This document shows positions 44,031 to 54,125 of a DNA stretch of 64,000 nucleotides, piece after piece. The position numbers and the translations under genes are program-made. Where the stretch lies: positions 167,590 through 231,589 of the forward strand of contig WNYE01000067.1 in assembly GCA_021396245.1 (NCBI GenBank). Direction: 5' to 3'. The notes under the pieces were generated by a model. It worked only from the letters and a program-made list of their open reading frames with translations. It was not told the origin of the DNA and ran no database searches. Positions within the stretch are counted from its first letter, which is position 1, and every line of letters starts with the position of its first letter. Source of the DNA: Sporothrix humicola (taxonomy: Eukaryota > Ascomycota > Sordariomycetes > Ophiostomatales > Ophiostomataceae).

Positions 44031-45080
44031 ATGTCCACATTTCGCTTCATCTCGTCGTTGTCTCGCAATTGCACTCTTTTCTCCCCTCGCTTTTCCATTC
44101 GTTTTGCACAGCGTTCTGAACTTTTCATCTGCACAACCTCCCCCGCACAACACCGCACTATGAGCTCTACCAACGACAAGGACGCGGCAGCAGCCGCAGC
44201 CGCTTTGGCCGAGCGCACCGCCAACGAGGCCGCAATCAAGCGCAACCCGCACCCCGATTTCAAGACCGTTGAAGCTTCCCGGCCGGCATTTAACCCGTCG
44301 GAAGAGTGGCACTACACACAGGCTCCCGCGCCGGGCTGGCAATGGGGCCAGGGCGGCAACGATGGCGGCGCATCGCTGTCCAAGAAGCACGTCGAGATTG
44401 ACCCCCACGAGCCCGGCAGGCCGGCGGCGTTCAACTACAAGCTGCTGATTTCAGCCATTATCCCGCGGCCGATTGGCTTCCTGAGCACTCTGTCGGCCGA
44501 TGGGTCGTCGTCCAACCTGGCGCCGTTCTCGTACACCAACATGGTCAACCACGACCCGCCGGTATTCACAATTGGCATAGTTGGCAGCATCGCCAAGGCC
44601 AAGGACTCGCTGGCCAACATTGCCAGCAGCAAGGAGTGTGTGCTCAACATTATCTCGGAGCACTTTGTCGAGGCGGCCAACGCCACGTCAGTCAATGCTC
44701 CCTACGGCGTTTCCGAATGGGGTCTCAGCGGTCTGCACCAGGCTCCCTCTACAATGGTCAAGCCGGCCCGTGTCAAGGAGGCCATCTTCTCGGTTGAGTG
44801 CAAGCTCATGGAGCTCAAGGAGTTTGAGAGCAAGGCGAAGCCCGGCACGATCGCTGGTACGCTCGTCATTCTCGAGGGCGTCAACTTTTGGGTGCGCGAA
44901 GACGCCATCAACGAGGAGCGCAACGTTATCGACCCCAAGGTGCTGAAGCCCGTCAGCCGTCTCGGCGGTATCACGTACGGTCGCACAACAGAGGGCTACG
45001 AGGCCCTGCGGCCTGACTTCTCAGCTGTCGAACAGGCCGAGAACAGCAAGGAGCTCCTTGAGAAGGCATCGAAGCCGTAA
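44031..45080 (+). CDS. Flavin-reductase-like FMN-binding split-barrel protein
   Basis: A single exon encodes 349 aa. The flavin-reductase domain spans about 133-300: AFNYKLLISAIIPRPIGFLSTLSADG, NLAPFSYTNMVNHDPPVFTIGI, KECVLNIISEHFVEAANATSV and YGVSEWGLSGLHQAPS. Fungal proteins of this family bind FMN; some supply reduced flavin to monooxygenases, and for others the substrate is unknown. The chosen first ATG gives an Arg/Ser/Phe-rich N-terminus (MSTFRFISSLSRNCTLF) that could be a mitochondrial presequence. A second ATG at 44160 (MSSTNDKD) would give a cytosolic 306-aa form, so dual use is possible. It is the first of four genes on this strand that may form a small cluster. Confidence 0.85.
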   Translation: MSTFRFISSLSRNCTLFSPRFSIRFAQRSELFICTTSPAQHRTMSSTNDKDAAAAAAALAERTANEAAIKRNPHPDFKTVEASRPAFNPSEEWHYTQAPAPGWQWGQGGNDGGASLSKKHVEIDPHEPGRPAAFNYKLLISAIIPRPIGFLSTLSADGSSSNLAPFSYTNMVNHDPPVFTIGIVGSIAKAKDSLANIASSKECVLNIISEHFVEAANATSVNAPYGVSEWGLSGLHQAPSTMVKPARVKEAIFSVECKLMELKEFESKAKPGTIAGTLVILEGVNFWVREDAINEERNVIDPKVLKPVSRLGGITYGRTTEGYEALRPDFSAVEQAENSKELLEKASKP

Positions 45081-45962
45081 AGCCGTATAGCCGAGTTGAT
45101 CAGAGAAAAAACCGGGATGCATTTTTGTCTGGGTTGGCAGAGTTTCGGAAGCGACAATAAACAATACATAGAAGACGGCTCATTTTATTGGACCACCTCT
45201 TTTTTTGGATTTGAGAATAGATTTGGATTTCCAAGATGTCGGAATCAACATGAAGAAAAGACTTTGGCCTTGCAGCCCATGACTTGTCGTTGTTATTTTT
45301 TAACTGGTCATACGTTCATTTCACTGTGACATCCTGCTTCACGTTTTTGCTTTTGAGACGAAGCTGACCGAATTCTACAGACACTCCTGGCAGACATCGC
45401 CACCTCAGGTGTTTTGATGACATCGCCAATCCAGATGCCCGCTATCCGAGAATTCTTCACGCTAAACCTCGTGGGGCCCCAGACAGGTGCTGCAAACTAA
45501 CCTACACACCACGTCGGGAGCCACCGTGTGACAGGTGGCGCTGGTTGTTGGTGCCAAAGGTCAAAAATGACAGGCCGTGTTTTATTCGAAGCAAGGCACA
45601 ATTGCCATTATCAACTGCACGATTCTACAAGGGCCACCATGGCATCTGCACACAGGGAACAATTTAATCCGGTAGCCTCGTTTTGACGTGGGGATAGCTT
45701 TGAGGGGAACACCCAAACGGTGTAAGTGAGGGAGTCTTGGCAACCGAACGGCAGGTCGGCGAGGCAAAATACTGGAAGAGAGCTTATCCACCAGGCGGCA
45801 CAACCGCCGCAAACCGGGGAAGCGACGTAATAGCATCGAAATTCGACATGTCTGCGGATTACCTCTGGTTCATGAGAAAATCGGAAGTATTCGACTTCTC
45901 ATATGGAAAGCTTTTTTTGGGAATACTCTCACCACCAACAAGATCGCCGGCAAGCAGACACC
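45081..45962. other. Intergenic region before the FAD monooxygenase
   Basis: This holds the flavin-reductase gene's 3' end and the monooxygenase promoter. I did not find the CGGACTNCAAGTCCG palindrome here. No gene is visible. Confidence 0.45.
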
Positions 45963-47357
45963 ATGACAAAACCACTGGACATTATCATCGTTGGCGGCGG
46001 CATCGCGGGCCTCTCAGCAGCCACTGCCATCCGTCTTTCAGGCCACAACGTCACAGTGCTCGAGTCCGCAGAGAAGATTGAAGAGATCGGCGCCGGCCTT
46101 CAGTTCTCGGCCAATGCGACACGGATTCTCGCAGCATGGGGTGTTGACAAAGCCATCGTCGACGACGTCGTTGAACCATACAGCTGCATCATGAAACGGT
46201 GGAAAGATGGGTCAACTCTCTCATCTGTGGCTCTGCACGACTACCACCGACAGAAATACGGAGCGCCGTTTTGGGATATCCATCGCCATGACTTGATCAT
46301 GGCGCTTCAGTCCCGAGCCACAGAACTTGGTGCCCGCGTGCTGACAGACAGCCGTGTCACCGATCTAGATTTGGACAAGGCTATGGTGACGCTGTACACG
46401 GGTGAGGTATTCTCGGGTGATCTTGTTGTCGCAGCCGACGGGCTCAACTCGTTCTGCCGGCAGCAGTTTGTCCCCACAGACCAGCCCGAATACACAGGCG
46501 ATATCGCATTCCGGGTGCTACTGAACGTGGCGGACTTGCCAGCGGACGAAACAGAGCTTCGTGCAATGGCAGTGACACCACAGTGCACATACTGGCTGGG
46601 ACCGAATGGGCACGCAATTGTATACATTCTCAAGGGAGGCAAGCAAATCAACCTCGTGGCGGTGGCGCCTGATGATTTGCCGCCGGGCGTTATTCGGGCG
46701 CCGTGCCCTGTTGAGGATGTGTTGGGCGTCTTTAAAGACTGGGATCCATTGTACGTTGCATTGGGAAAATATATGTACTAATCTGCATCACCTTGGCTGA
46801 CTATCACAGATTGAGAAAGATTATGGCACAGGAAAAGACGATATGGAAGTGGAAGCTGCACAAGCGGCCACCGTTGAAAGACTGGTGCCATCCCAGCGGT
46901 CGATTTACCTTGATTGGGTATGTCTAACTCGACTCTATGGCCATTTTGTTCCGTTACTAATAAGTCGCATCATATTAGTGACGCCGTCCATCCTACACTT
47001 CCATACCTCTCACAAGGTGCCGGAATCTCGCTCGAAGACGCCGCTGTCCTTGGCCAGGTCCTATCCGAGAATATGTCCCTGGACAAGGCTCTTAAAAAGT
47101 ACGAGGCTTTCCGCCAGCCCCGGACAACAAAGATTGTCCATGCTGCCACACGCCAGCAGTTTTGGTATCACCTGGCAGACGGGCCCAAGCAGCAGGAACG
47201 AGACGCCATTATGGCTCTGGAGGTATCTCCGGAAGACGACCCGTTCCTCTGGCGGGAGCCTGTATTTGCACCGTGGCTTTACGGTTATGATGCGTACGCC
47301 GAGGCGAAGAAGGCAGCAACCAGCTCGAACGGGGGTTGCAATGGAACCAAAAACTAG
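45963..47357 (+). CDS. FAD-dependent aromatic monooxygenase, salicylate-hydroxylase type
   Basis: Three exons, 45963-46750, 46810-46917 and 46979-47357, give 424 aa. The joins restore DWDPLLRKIMAQ and TLIGDAVHPTLPYLSQGAG. The class A flavoprotein motifs are all there: the Rossmann GGGIAGLSAATAIRLSGHNVTVLE at the N-terminus, the DG motif in VVAADGLNSFCRQQF, and the GDAVHP FAD-ribityl motif near 299-304. Enzymes of this type hydroxylate an aromatic ring using NAD(P)H and O2; the substrate cannot be told. The ATG at 45963 is chosen over one 20 codons upstream because the dinucleotide-binding strand (KPLDIIIVGGG) must sit near the start. A cooperating flavin reductase upstream is possible, although group A enzymes normally reduce their own flavin. 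Confidence 0.9.
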
Positions 47358-47786
47358 GCGATGACGTCAAGGAGGTTCTTATGCTGATTTTTAAGCGATT
47401 TTGCATACAGTCGAATTTTCTATTATCTTCAAAATTTGATTTCATTTCACTGTTCGGACACCAGTAAACACCGTTAAGCCCAGTGGCTGCTAATCGCCGG
47501 AAAGCTTCGTTGGTGGCTATTTTGGTCCAACTGTGGGAACGGACTTCAAGTCCGTTCCAACGACCGTGTAAGTGGTTTGGTGTAAGTGGCCAATCCTTGT
47601 CACCAATTTAACGACAAGAGTCCGTTTCTCATGAGCCACACATTCAAACAGACATAAAAGAACAAAGACTTCGTCGAGTATCTGCTTTGGATGTATTCGA
47701 TATCTTGCATCACCACATTGCTTCTTCACTTTGTCATTTTCCTTTCAGTCCCTCGGCATCAACTACAACCTCACACCTTCCCCAAA
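47358..47786. other. Intergenic region with palindrome upstream of SDR gene
   Basis: This 429-bp gap holds the monooxygenase 3' end and the SDR promoter. Its notable content is the perfect 23-nt inverted repeat at 47536-47558. Confidence 0.5.
47536..47558. promoter_or_regulatory. Palindrome CGG-N9-CCG upstream of SDR gene
   Basis: There are 11-bp arms GGAACGGACTT / AAGTCCGTTCC around a single C, perfect on both sides. The core CGGACTTCAAGTCCG (47540-47554) has the CGG...CCG spacing bound by Zn2Cys6 dimers. It lies about 230 bp before the SDR ATG. A near-identical core lies upstream of the Zn2Cys6 gene at 49285-49299. Confidence 0.6.
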
Positions 47787-48876
47787 ATGGTCTCCGTCTC
47801 CGAAATCAAGGCGTCTAACGCACGCGTTACTCTCGACTCTATTCCTCGAGTCTCTGTCTTGTGCGGTGCCACAGACGGCATTGGCAAGGCCTTTCTCGCT
47901 CGTCTCGTTGCAACCAAGCTTGCAGTCCGCATCTACGTCCTCGGCCGCAATGGCGACAAGCACAAGGCATTCCACGACGAGCTGCGCCGGTCCAACTCCA
48001 AGGCCGAAATTATCTGGATCGAGTGCCAACTTTCGCAAGGAGAAGACATTCGGAGAGTCTGTGACGGCATCAAGCAGCGCGAAACGAGCATCGACCTTTT
48101 GTACATGAGCGCCGGTTTCATCAATGCCGGCAATAGCAAGTCGAGTGAGTGGAATTACTGTGACAACAATCAAGAGCTTTAGGGGTGTTCATTTCTAACA
48201 TTCTGCTTTATTTTCAGTCACCGAGGAAAGCCAGAGACTGTCTCTGATGCTGTCCTACTACGGCCGTCTTCTTTTGACGATTCTTCTGCAGCCGCTGCTC
48301 AATGCATCGACAAACAGCCCGCGCGTCATTACCGTCCTCGCATGCGGCAACGAAATGGCCGACATCTTCCTCGATGACCTCGACCTTATGAAGCCTGAAC
48401 ACTCTGGTCTAGTCCAGAGATCTCGCTCGCTGTCCACTTACACGACCATTTCGTTTGGTCGTCTTGCTCGTGAAAACCCGCGGATCCTCTACTTCCACCA
48501 CTACCCCGGTGGCGTCAACACTGGACTGTTCAAAAAGTCGTTTGGAAAGTCGTGGTACTGGCCGCTTATGTCGGTTGCGCTGTCAATTACGGCCACCTCA
48601 CCCGAAGACGCCGGCGAGAAAATCATGTATATGAGCACCAGTGCCAAGTACAGTGGTGCCAGCAACAAAGAAGGAGGCAAAGGCGGTGTTCCCCTGACCT
48701 CCGGCCAGAGTGCAAGCCTGAACATGGACAAGACCAAGGGCGGCGGTGCTCTGTTCTTGGTCAACGACAAGATGAAGGAGCTTTACATGGAGAAGGTCAT
48801 GGCAGATCTCGAGAAGCGGAACGCTCCTACAATTGTTTGGGATAAGGCCATGGATACGCTGAAGCCGTATCTGTGA
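47787..48876 (+). CDS. Short-chain dehydrogenase/reductase-like protein, atypical active site
   Basis: Two exons, 47787-48144 and 48218-48876, give 338 aa; the join makes GNSKSITEESQRLSLML. The NAD(P)-binding strand reads SVLCGATDGIGKAFLARLV (the TGxxxGIG motif with Ala for Thr), with LGRN after strand 2 and LLYMSAGFINAG in place of the NNAG motif. The usual catalytic YxxxK is not seen: the helix reads SYYGRLLLTILLQPLL, with no Lys at the expected place. YHHYPGGVNTGLF is the PG motif. This pattern is known in fungal SDRs near metabolic genes, whose chemistry is often unclear. A CGG-N9-CCG palindrome lies upstream, and the Zn2Cys6 regulator gene follows on the same strand. Confidence 0.82.
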
Positions 48877-48912
48877 GGGATTTGAAAGATGTTGATTTTA
48901 CAACAAGGCGCT

Positions 48913-48957
48913 ATTTCTTTTTCTTTTTCTTTTTCTTTTTCTTTTTCTTCTTCTTTC
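48913..48957 (+). repeat. (TTTTTC)n microsatellite
   Basis: There are about six near-perfect TTTTTC units passing into TTC repeats, in the 3' region of the SDR gene. Confidence 0.8.
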
Positions 48958-49284
48958 GTTCTTTGGTCACTTTATCTGTCTGATTTTTATTTTATCGTAT
49001 TTTTTGTTTTGTTTTGACAAGTGTTTTGTATTTTTAATATTGTTAGAAATTACTAGGATATATAGACAATAATACCACTATAAAGCCCGCTTCACTACCA
49101 CCTTCCAAACTCCTAAAAATATTTTGAAAAAAATACAATCATTTAGTTGCAAGCGACAGAATGAATTCCAGAGAACCAAATAAGTCTTGATCCTCTGACA
49201 AAGACCTGGATGTCTTTGTGTAAGAGAAACGCCCCACTTATTCCCGCACAGGGCTAGCTCCTCTCAAAGCCCATGAGCGGATTT

Positions 49285-49299
49285 CGGACTGCAAGTCCG
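49285..49299. promoter_or_regulatory. Palindrome CGG-N9-CCG upstream of Zn2Cys6 gene
   Basis: CGGACTGCAAGTCCG differs from the 47540-47554 core at only the central region (one base). The next bases also agree: CAAGTCCG(T/C)TCC in both. It lies 119 bp before the ATG of the Zn2Cys6 regulator. A wider arm pair GAGCGGA / TCCGCTC overlaps it. Confidence 0.6.
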
Positions 49300-49417
49300 C
49301 TCCTTCCCAGGATTTAACAATCCGTCTCCCTCCGTGTCGGTCACAGAACCGCACAGATCATGCGGAGTTTCTTCTTTTCATGAAAGGGAGAAGTAATTAA
49401 CCCAGGAATCGTACACC

Positions 49418-51735
49418 ATGGAGAAACGCGGACCGACGGCGGGGTCTGGCAACTATGGCCAGGCCTGCATGCAGTGCTTCAAGGCCAAGTGCCGTTGCAT
49501 TCAGCGCCCAGACGGCGGCGCATGCGAGAGGTAGGTGCCAATCGTGCTTTCCCTGTGCTCTCAATTTTGCACTTCTGTTTCTTTTAATATCTCTTTTCTG
49601 TTTTGTAAATCGTGAAAAACTAACTCGGTGCACCATCCCTAGATGCCACAGACTCAAGAAGCCATGCCAGCCGTCCAACTCGGTGCGCCGGCGCACCACT
49701 CAGAATGGCCAATCCGGCGCAGGCTCGGCTGAGATCGCCAAGCTTGAAGACCGCATTAACACGCTGACAACAATGTTGCAGTCTGTTATGGAGAAGACAG
49801 GGCTGGCAGCAGATGTACAGTCAACCGAAGCACAAGGCATCTCATTGCCCGCTAATGCCAGGACGGCAGGTGCGATGGAGGGTACGATGCCGGCCACATC
49901 GGGAAGCAGCGATGCAGCAGGCATGCTCTTTTGCGACGGCGGAAATAACAATGACACTGGACCGTTTCCCACTCCATTTCATACTCCTTTGGCCACTCGG
50001 CCTCCACCACCACCATCGTCTCAAGGAGGCTCATCACACCTCCCATCGTCTCCGCCGTCCGAACCGCCACTGTACGACCTCTCGCTCGACGAAGCGGCAT
50101 GGTATTTGGACCGTTTCTGCACACGAATGTTGCCGCACTTTCCATTTGTCAGCCTGGCTCCAGACACAACAGTTGCTCAACTATGCCACGACCGCCCACT
50201 TCTCATGCAGGCCATTATTGCCGTTGCAACGCCATCGAACAAGTTGAAGATCGAGCGGGCTGAGCGCCTCAAGCAGACCTTGACACGATGTGCTGTTATT
50301 GAGGACCAGTCCAACATTGACGTTTTGTTGGGAATACTCACTTACATCACTTGGAGCACCGATCCCTTCCAACAACCCGCTAACAACCTATCTCGGATGA
50401 CCATGCTGGCCATATCGCTTGTCTACGATCTACAGCGATCGAGCCGCGACCCGCCTCCGCGTGATGCACACTACATTGCTCTCATGACACCTGGCTTTGA
50501 ACAGGCTGGTGGACGCAGCCTTGGATCGTCGAGCGAGAATCTTCCACTAGTACTTGAAAAGCAACGGGCTTTCTTGGCCTGCTTCGTGCTAAGCTCCATC
50601 GTATCGACCTCTTTCGGACGCATGGTAGCCCTACGGTGGACAGCACAAATGGAAGAGGGCTTGCAGCTTATTGAGGCAACTGCAGCCAAAGAAGACTGTC
50701 CCTCAGACGCCAATCTCGCTGTCCAGGTCCGCCTACAGATCTTCATCCAGCGTGCCGCGTTGGTTCGTGAACAGCTTGAAGCAGACAGAGCGCTCAGCCC
50801 AACGGCAACAACGGCAACACCCATGTCAACCAATCTATATATGAAGGTTCTGCAAGGGCAACTCAAGGAGCTTCGCAACTCATTCTCTCCAAATTTGCCA
50901 AGGCGAGGTAAGTGCCCAGTTGTTCTTCTACTGGCTTTTCTTCTAATCACTAATGTAATTAGATATGCTTCTTATCTACACACACTACTCAGACCTCTGC
51001 CTCAATGAGGTGACTCGTCTTGCCAGTTCCGAAGCGCCTCTTGTCCCAACGCCGGCAGCATCTGGACATCCAAGACTTGGAGGCACCACCAGTGACCCGA
51101 ACGTTCTTCCCTCCATGGAGCATATCGAGTGCTTGTGGCGCTCAGTATATGCCATCAAAGCCTGGTTCGACGCCTACCAAGCGATCCCTCCATTGACCTA
51201 CGTCGGTGTCCCCTTTTTCTTCTGGTTCCAGCTGGTGCGCTGCGTCGTTCTCCTCAAGCACCTATCTACCTTTAGCGACCCAAACTGGGACTGCCAGGCT
51301 GTGCGAAACGCCGTTGACATGTCAGCTATGCTCGAGTGGATGGCCGTCAAAGCCGAGTTGGCGAGTAAAGAGGCCGGAGAAGAGTCTGACGACGATCTTT
51401 TCCGAAGGGTAGGCAACATGATGCGCAACTCATTGAGTTGGCTATTAGTCAAACAGCGTGCTGCTGCTGCAGATGGGTCCCAAGAGGGAGAGCAAACAAG
51501 TCACACAACACAAGCAGCTCAGACGGCGCAACCAACTCAGAATTTTACACAACACGGCCAACAGGGCACTGGTAGCGATCCTACGCACCCGCCCGGTGGA
51601 AATTTTACCGCCGTTACGGATGCTCCCGAGGATGAGGTTATGATCCCTGTTGATCCGTATTGGGCAGCTACCTTTGGATTAACAGACGAGAACTGGGTCG
51701 AAGAAATGCTTGGCTGGCCTATGGCAACTATTTGA
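49418..51735 (+). CDS. Zn2Cys6 fungal transcription factor
   Basis: Three exons, 49418-49530, 49643-50907 and 50963-51735, give 716 aa. Splicing of the first intron completes the binuclear zinc cluster: C-x2-C-x6-C-x8-C-x2-C-x6-C (ACMQCFKAKCRCIQ then ACERCHRLKKPCQPS, residues about 16-48). A dimerisation helix with heptads (EIAKLEDRINTLTTMLQSVM, about 67-86) comes next, then a Ser/Pro-rich linker and the fungal-specific regulatory region (about 170-560; DEAAWYLDRFCTRMLPHFPFV). The C-terminus is acidic with EEMLGWP. Such factors bind CGG half sites as dimers. The palindromes at 47540 and 49285 are natural candidates for its own targets, which would make it a local, self-regulating pathway regulator (inference). 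Confidence 0.9.
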
Positions 51736-52562
51736 TGATCTAGTTATGGCTATGACACACATAGGATATGGAATATAACTTTGCCGTGACACGCGACACA
51801 TAAACGCCATTTAATATGACCATACTTAGATGTAGTAACGGGACGGGATACTGGAAGTCCTACAGGCGTGTGGCACATTGTTTATTTCATCTTAGATTCT
51901 AGAATATTCAAAGATGTGACGTGATGGTGAAACGACGGCTCAATTATAGTGTATCCTGTAATTATGCGCTGATATATCAAGCAAAATTGCTTCCAGTTAT
52001 GTTTATCACAGCATTTGATTCAGACAGAAATATTCTATAAAATCTTGTTGAATATGTTTTCAACTGAAAGCGTATGAGTAGTCTGCATTCCGACTATTTA
52101 CATTTGTTCACAAACGGACACGTCTTGGTTGCCGCTCACAGTGAGAACCGACGCCCGATCCCGCACTAAAATGGGACCTCGCCGCCCCAGCACCCCTATT
52201 GCCCGCCGTGCCTGGGCTAAAACACTAACGACGTCAGACAGATTTTCAGGGGTTTCAGCGCACATGCTGTGTTACTTTGCCCCACGTGACGCTATAGTGG
52301 AGGGGTTGGCGCCTCATTCCAGACCCAAAGCCCAGCTCCCACCTGGAACGCGCACCTGCCCTCCTTACCCCGCGGTCTTTCCCATCGCCCAACGTCAACA
52401 CTGGGCAAGAACGAACAGGCACTTTGCTCTTTCCCTTTTCACGATACGATGCAACCTATAATCGCCACTTGACATTTTGTCAAATCTACACGAAAACAAC
52501 AAATATCAAAGAAGACACCTCCTTCGAAGAGAGAGCGGTCCACCGACCCCCCCGCCGCCACG
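51736..52562. other. Intergenic region before the SH3BGR-like gene
   Basis: AT-rich sequence to about 52090, then promoter sequence with a CACGTGAC E-box at 52283-52290 and a CA-rich leader. No gene is visible. Confidence 0.5.
52283..52290. promoter_or_regulatory. CACGTGAC E-box upstream of SH3BGR-like gene
   Basis: An exact CACGTGAC lies 273 bp before the ATG. It is the same 8-mer as in the ATP11 and PEX6/lipase upstream regions. Confidence 0.3.
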
Positions 52563-54125
52563 ATGACGACCTTCTCGACTGACCCCGCGCTCTACATCTT
52601 CACGTCCCTGACGTCAGGGTCGATGCAGGTGATTACGGGCACCTCGCGCATGGAAACCATTCTGCGCGCAAACAAGATTCCTTTCAAGGCCGTCGACCTG
52701 GCCACCGACCAAAAGGCGCGCATGCTCTGGGGCCGCCGCGCAGGCAAGGATGCCAGCGGCCGCGCACGGAAGCTGCCTGCCCTCGTGCAGGAGGGCATTG
52801 TGCTGGGTGACATTGTCGAAGTGGAGGAGTGGAACGAGTACCGCGAGCTCCTGATGAACGTCAAGATTTACTGGGACGAGTTTACGCAGCCGCCGATCAG
52901 CGAGAAGCCGGCCGACCCGCCACCGAAGAAGAAGCGTGTGGCCACGAGACCGCCTGTGGCCAAGGCCGTGGCCGAAGCTGCTGCCGCCGCTGCCGCCGGC
53001 AAGGCTGCGGGCGCTTCTTCTAGCACGGCATCATCGTCAGCACCGGCACCACCTCCACCGCCAGGCCCTGCGCCGCCGCCATCCACCGCCGTCACCGGAT
53101 CCTCTTCGACGACCAAGGAACCCGCCAAGGTAGTAGCTAAGACGACGACAAAGGCTGCTGAATCTAGCACATCAAAGGCCCTACCAATTCGTAGCATTGC
53201 CGACGAGGCAGCTGCCAAGGCGAAACAGGTGCACCTCCAGAGCTTGCGCGACAAGGTGTATGGCAAGGGCGGCAAGCCCGAGGACAAGGGGGACGACAAA
53301 GAAGAAGACAAGAAGAAGGAAGAAGTAGCGTCAGGCAAGAAGAAGGTTGAAGAGGAAGACGACGATGACGACGATGATGACTCTTCAGAAGAGGATTCGG
53401 ACGAAGAGGAAGATAGCGACGAGGATGAGGATGAGGAGAAGGCTAAGGAGGTGAAGAAGGCGACTCCGGCTAAGGCATCACCAGCCAAGGCAGCACCGGC
53501 AAAGGCATCTCCAGCAAAGGCAGCTCCAGCAGCAGCGGCAGCAGCAAAGAAGACGGACAAGAAGGTAGTGGAGGAGGAAGAATCGTCAGAAGAAGAGGAC
53601 GACGACGATGATGACGATGAGGAATCTTCCGAAGAGGAGGATTCAGATGAGGATGAAGACGAGGGTGACAAGAAGACGGCCAAGGCACCAGCAAAGGCAG
53701 ACGCAAAGGGCAAGGGCAAGGACTGGAAGCCGACCGATGTAGATGCACCAGTGACGAGCTTGCACGGCGCCCGTGTGAACAGCAACCTCTCGGCCAAGGA
53801 GATTGCCGCTATTGAGAAGGAGCAGGCAATTGCTGAGGAGGACGAGTCGGACGAAGAGGAAGACGACGACGACGAGGAGGAGTCAGAAGAGGATGATGAC
53901 GACGATGATGACGAGGACGAATCAGACGAGGAGGAGGAAAAGAAGGAAACGCCAAAGGCAAAGCCAAAGGAAGAGAAACCCAATGCCAAAGAGGAGAAGC
54001 CAAAGGCCAAGGAAGAGAAGCCGAAAGCAAAGGAGGTGAAGTCCAAGGCAAAGGATGAGAAGTCATCGAGCAGGCCAAAGGATGACAAGCACAAATCAAA
54101 GGGCAAGCCAAAATCAAAGAAATAG
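52563..54125 (+). CDS. SH3BGR-like thioredoxin-fold protein with long acidic/Lys-rich tail
   Basis: A single exon encodes 520 aa. Residues 1-105 match the SH3-binding-glutamic-acid-rich / glutaredoxin-like fold: YIFTSLTSGSMQVITGTSRMETILRANKIPFKAVDL split by a loop, then RKLPALVQEGIVLGDIVEVEEWNEYREL. There is no CxxC, so it is not a redox enzyme of the usual kind. The rest is low complexity: an Ala/Pro-rich part (140-190), three blocks of Asp/Glu/Ser runs (about 260-300, 337-375, 422-460), KASPAKAAPAK repeats that resemble histone H1 tails (about 303-325), and KPKAKEE repeats ending in KSKGKPKSKK. The tail suggests binding to basic proteins and nucleic acids, but no function is established. 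GAA/GAC codon runs make a long open frame on the opposite strand, which is an artefact. Confidence 0.8.
   Translation: MTTFSTDPALYIFTSLTSGSMQVITGTSRMETILRANKIPFKAVDLATDQKARMLWGRRAGKDASGRARKLPALVQEGIVLGDIVEVEEWNEYRELLMNVKIYWDEFTQPPISEKPADPPPKKKRVATRPPVAKAVAEAAAAAAAGKAAGASSSTASSSAPAPPPPPGPAPPPSTAVTGSSSTTKEPAKVVAKTTTKAAESSTSKALPIRSIADEAAAKAKQVHLQSLRDKVYGKGGKPEDKGDDKEEDKKKEEVASGKKKVEEEDDDDDDDDSSEEDSDEEEDSDEDEDEEKAKEVKKATPAKASPAKAAPAKASPAKAAPAAAAAAKKTDKKVVEEEESSEEEDDDDDDDEESSEEEDSDEDEDEGDKKTAKAPAKADAKGKGKDWKPTDVDAPVTSLHGARVNSNLSAKEIAAIEKEQAIAEEDESDEEEDDDDEEESEEDDDDDDDEDESDEEEEKKETPKAKPKEEKPNAKEEKPKAKEEKPKAKEVKSKAKDEKSSSRPKDDKHKSKGKPKSKK

Larger units (their letters stand above)
48877..49417. other. 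Intergenic region between SDR and Zn2Cys6 genes
   Basis: It contains a pyrimidine microsatellite just after the SDR stop, an AT-rich middle (48960-49150), and the second CGG-N9-CCG palindrome 119 bp before the regulator's ATG. Confidence 0.5.
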
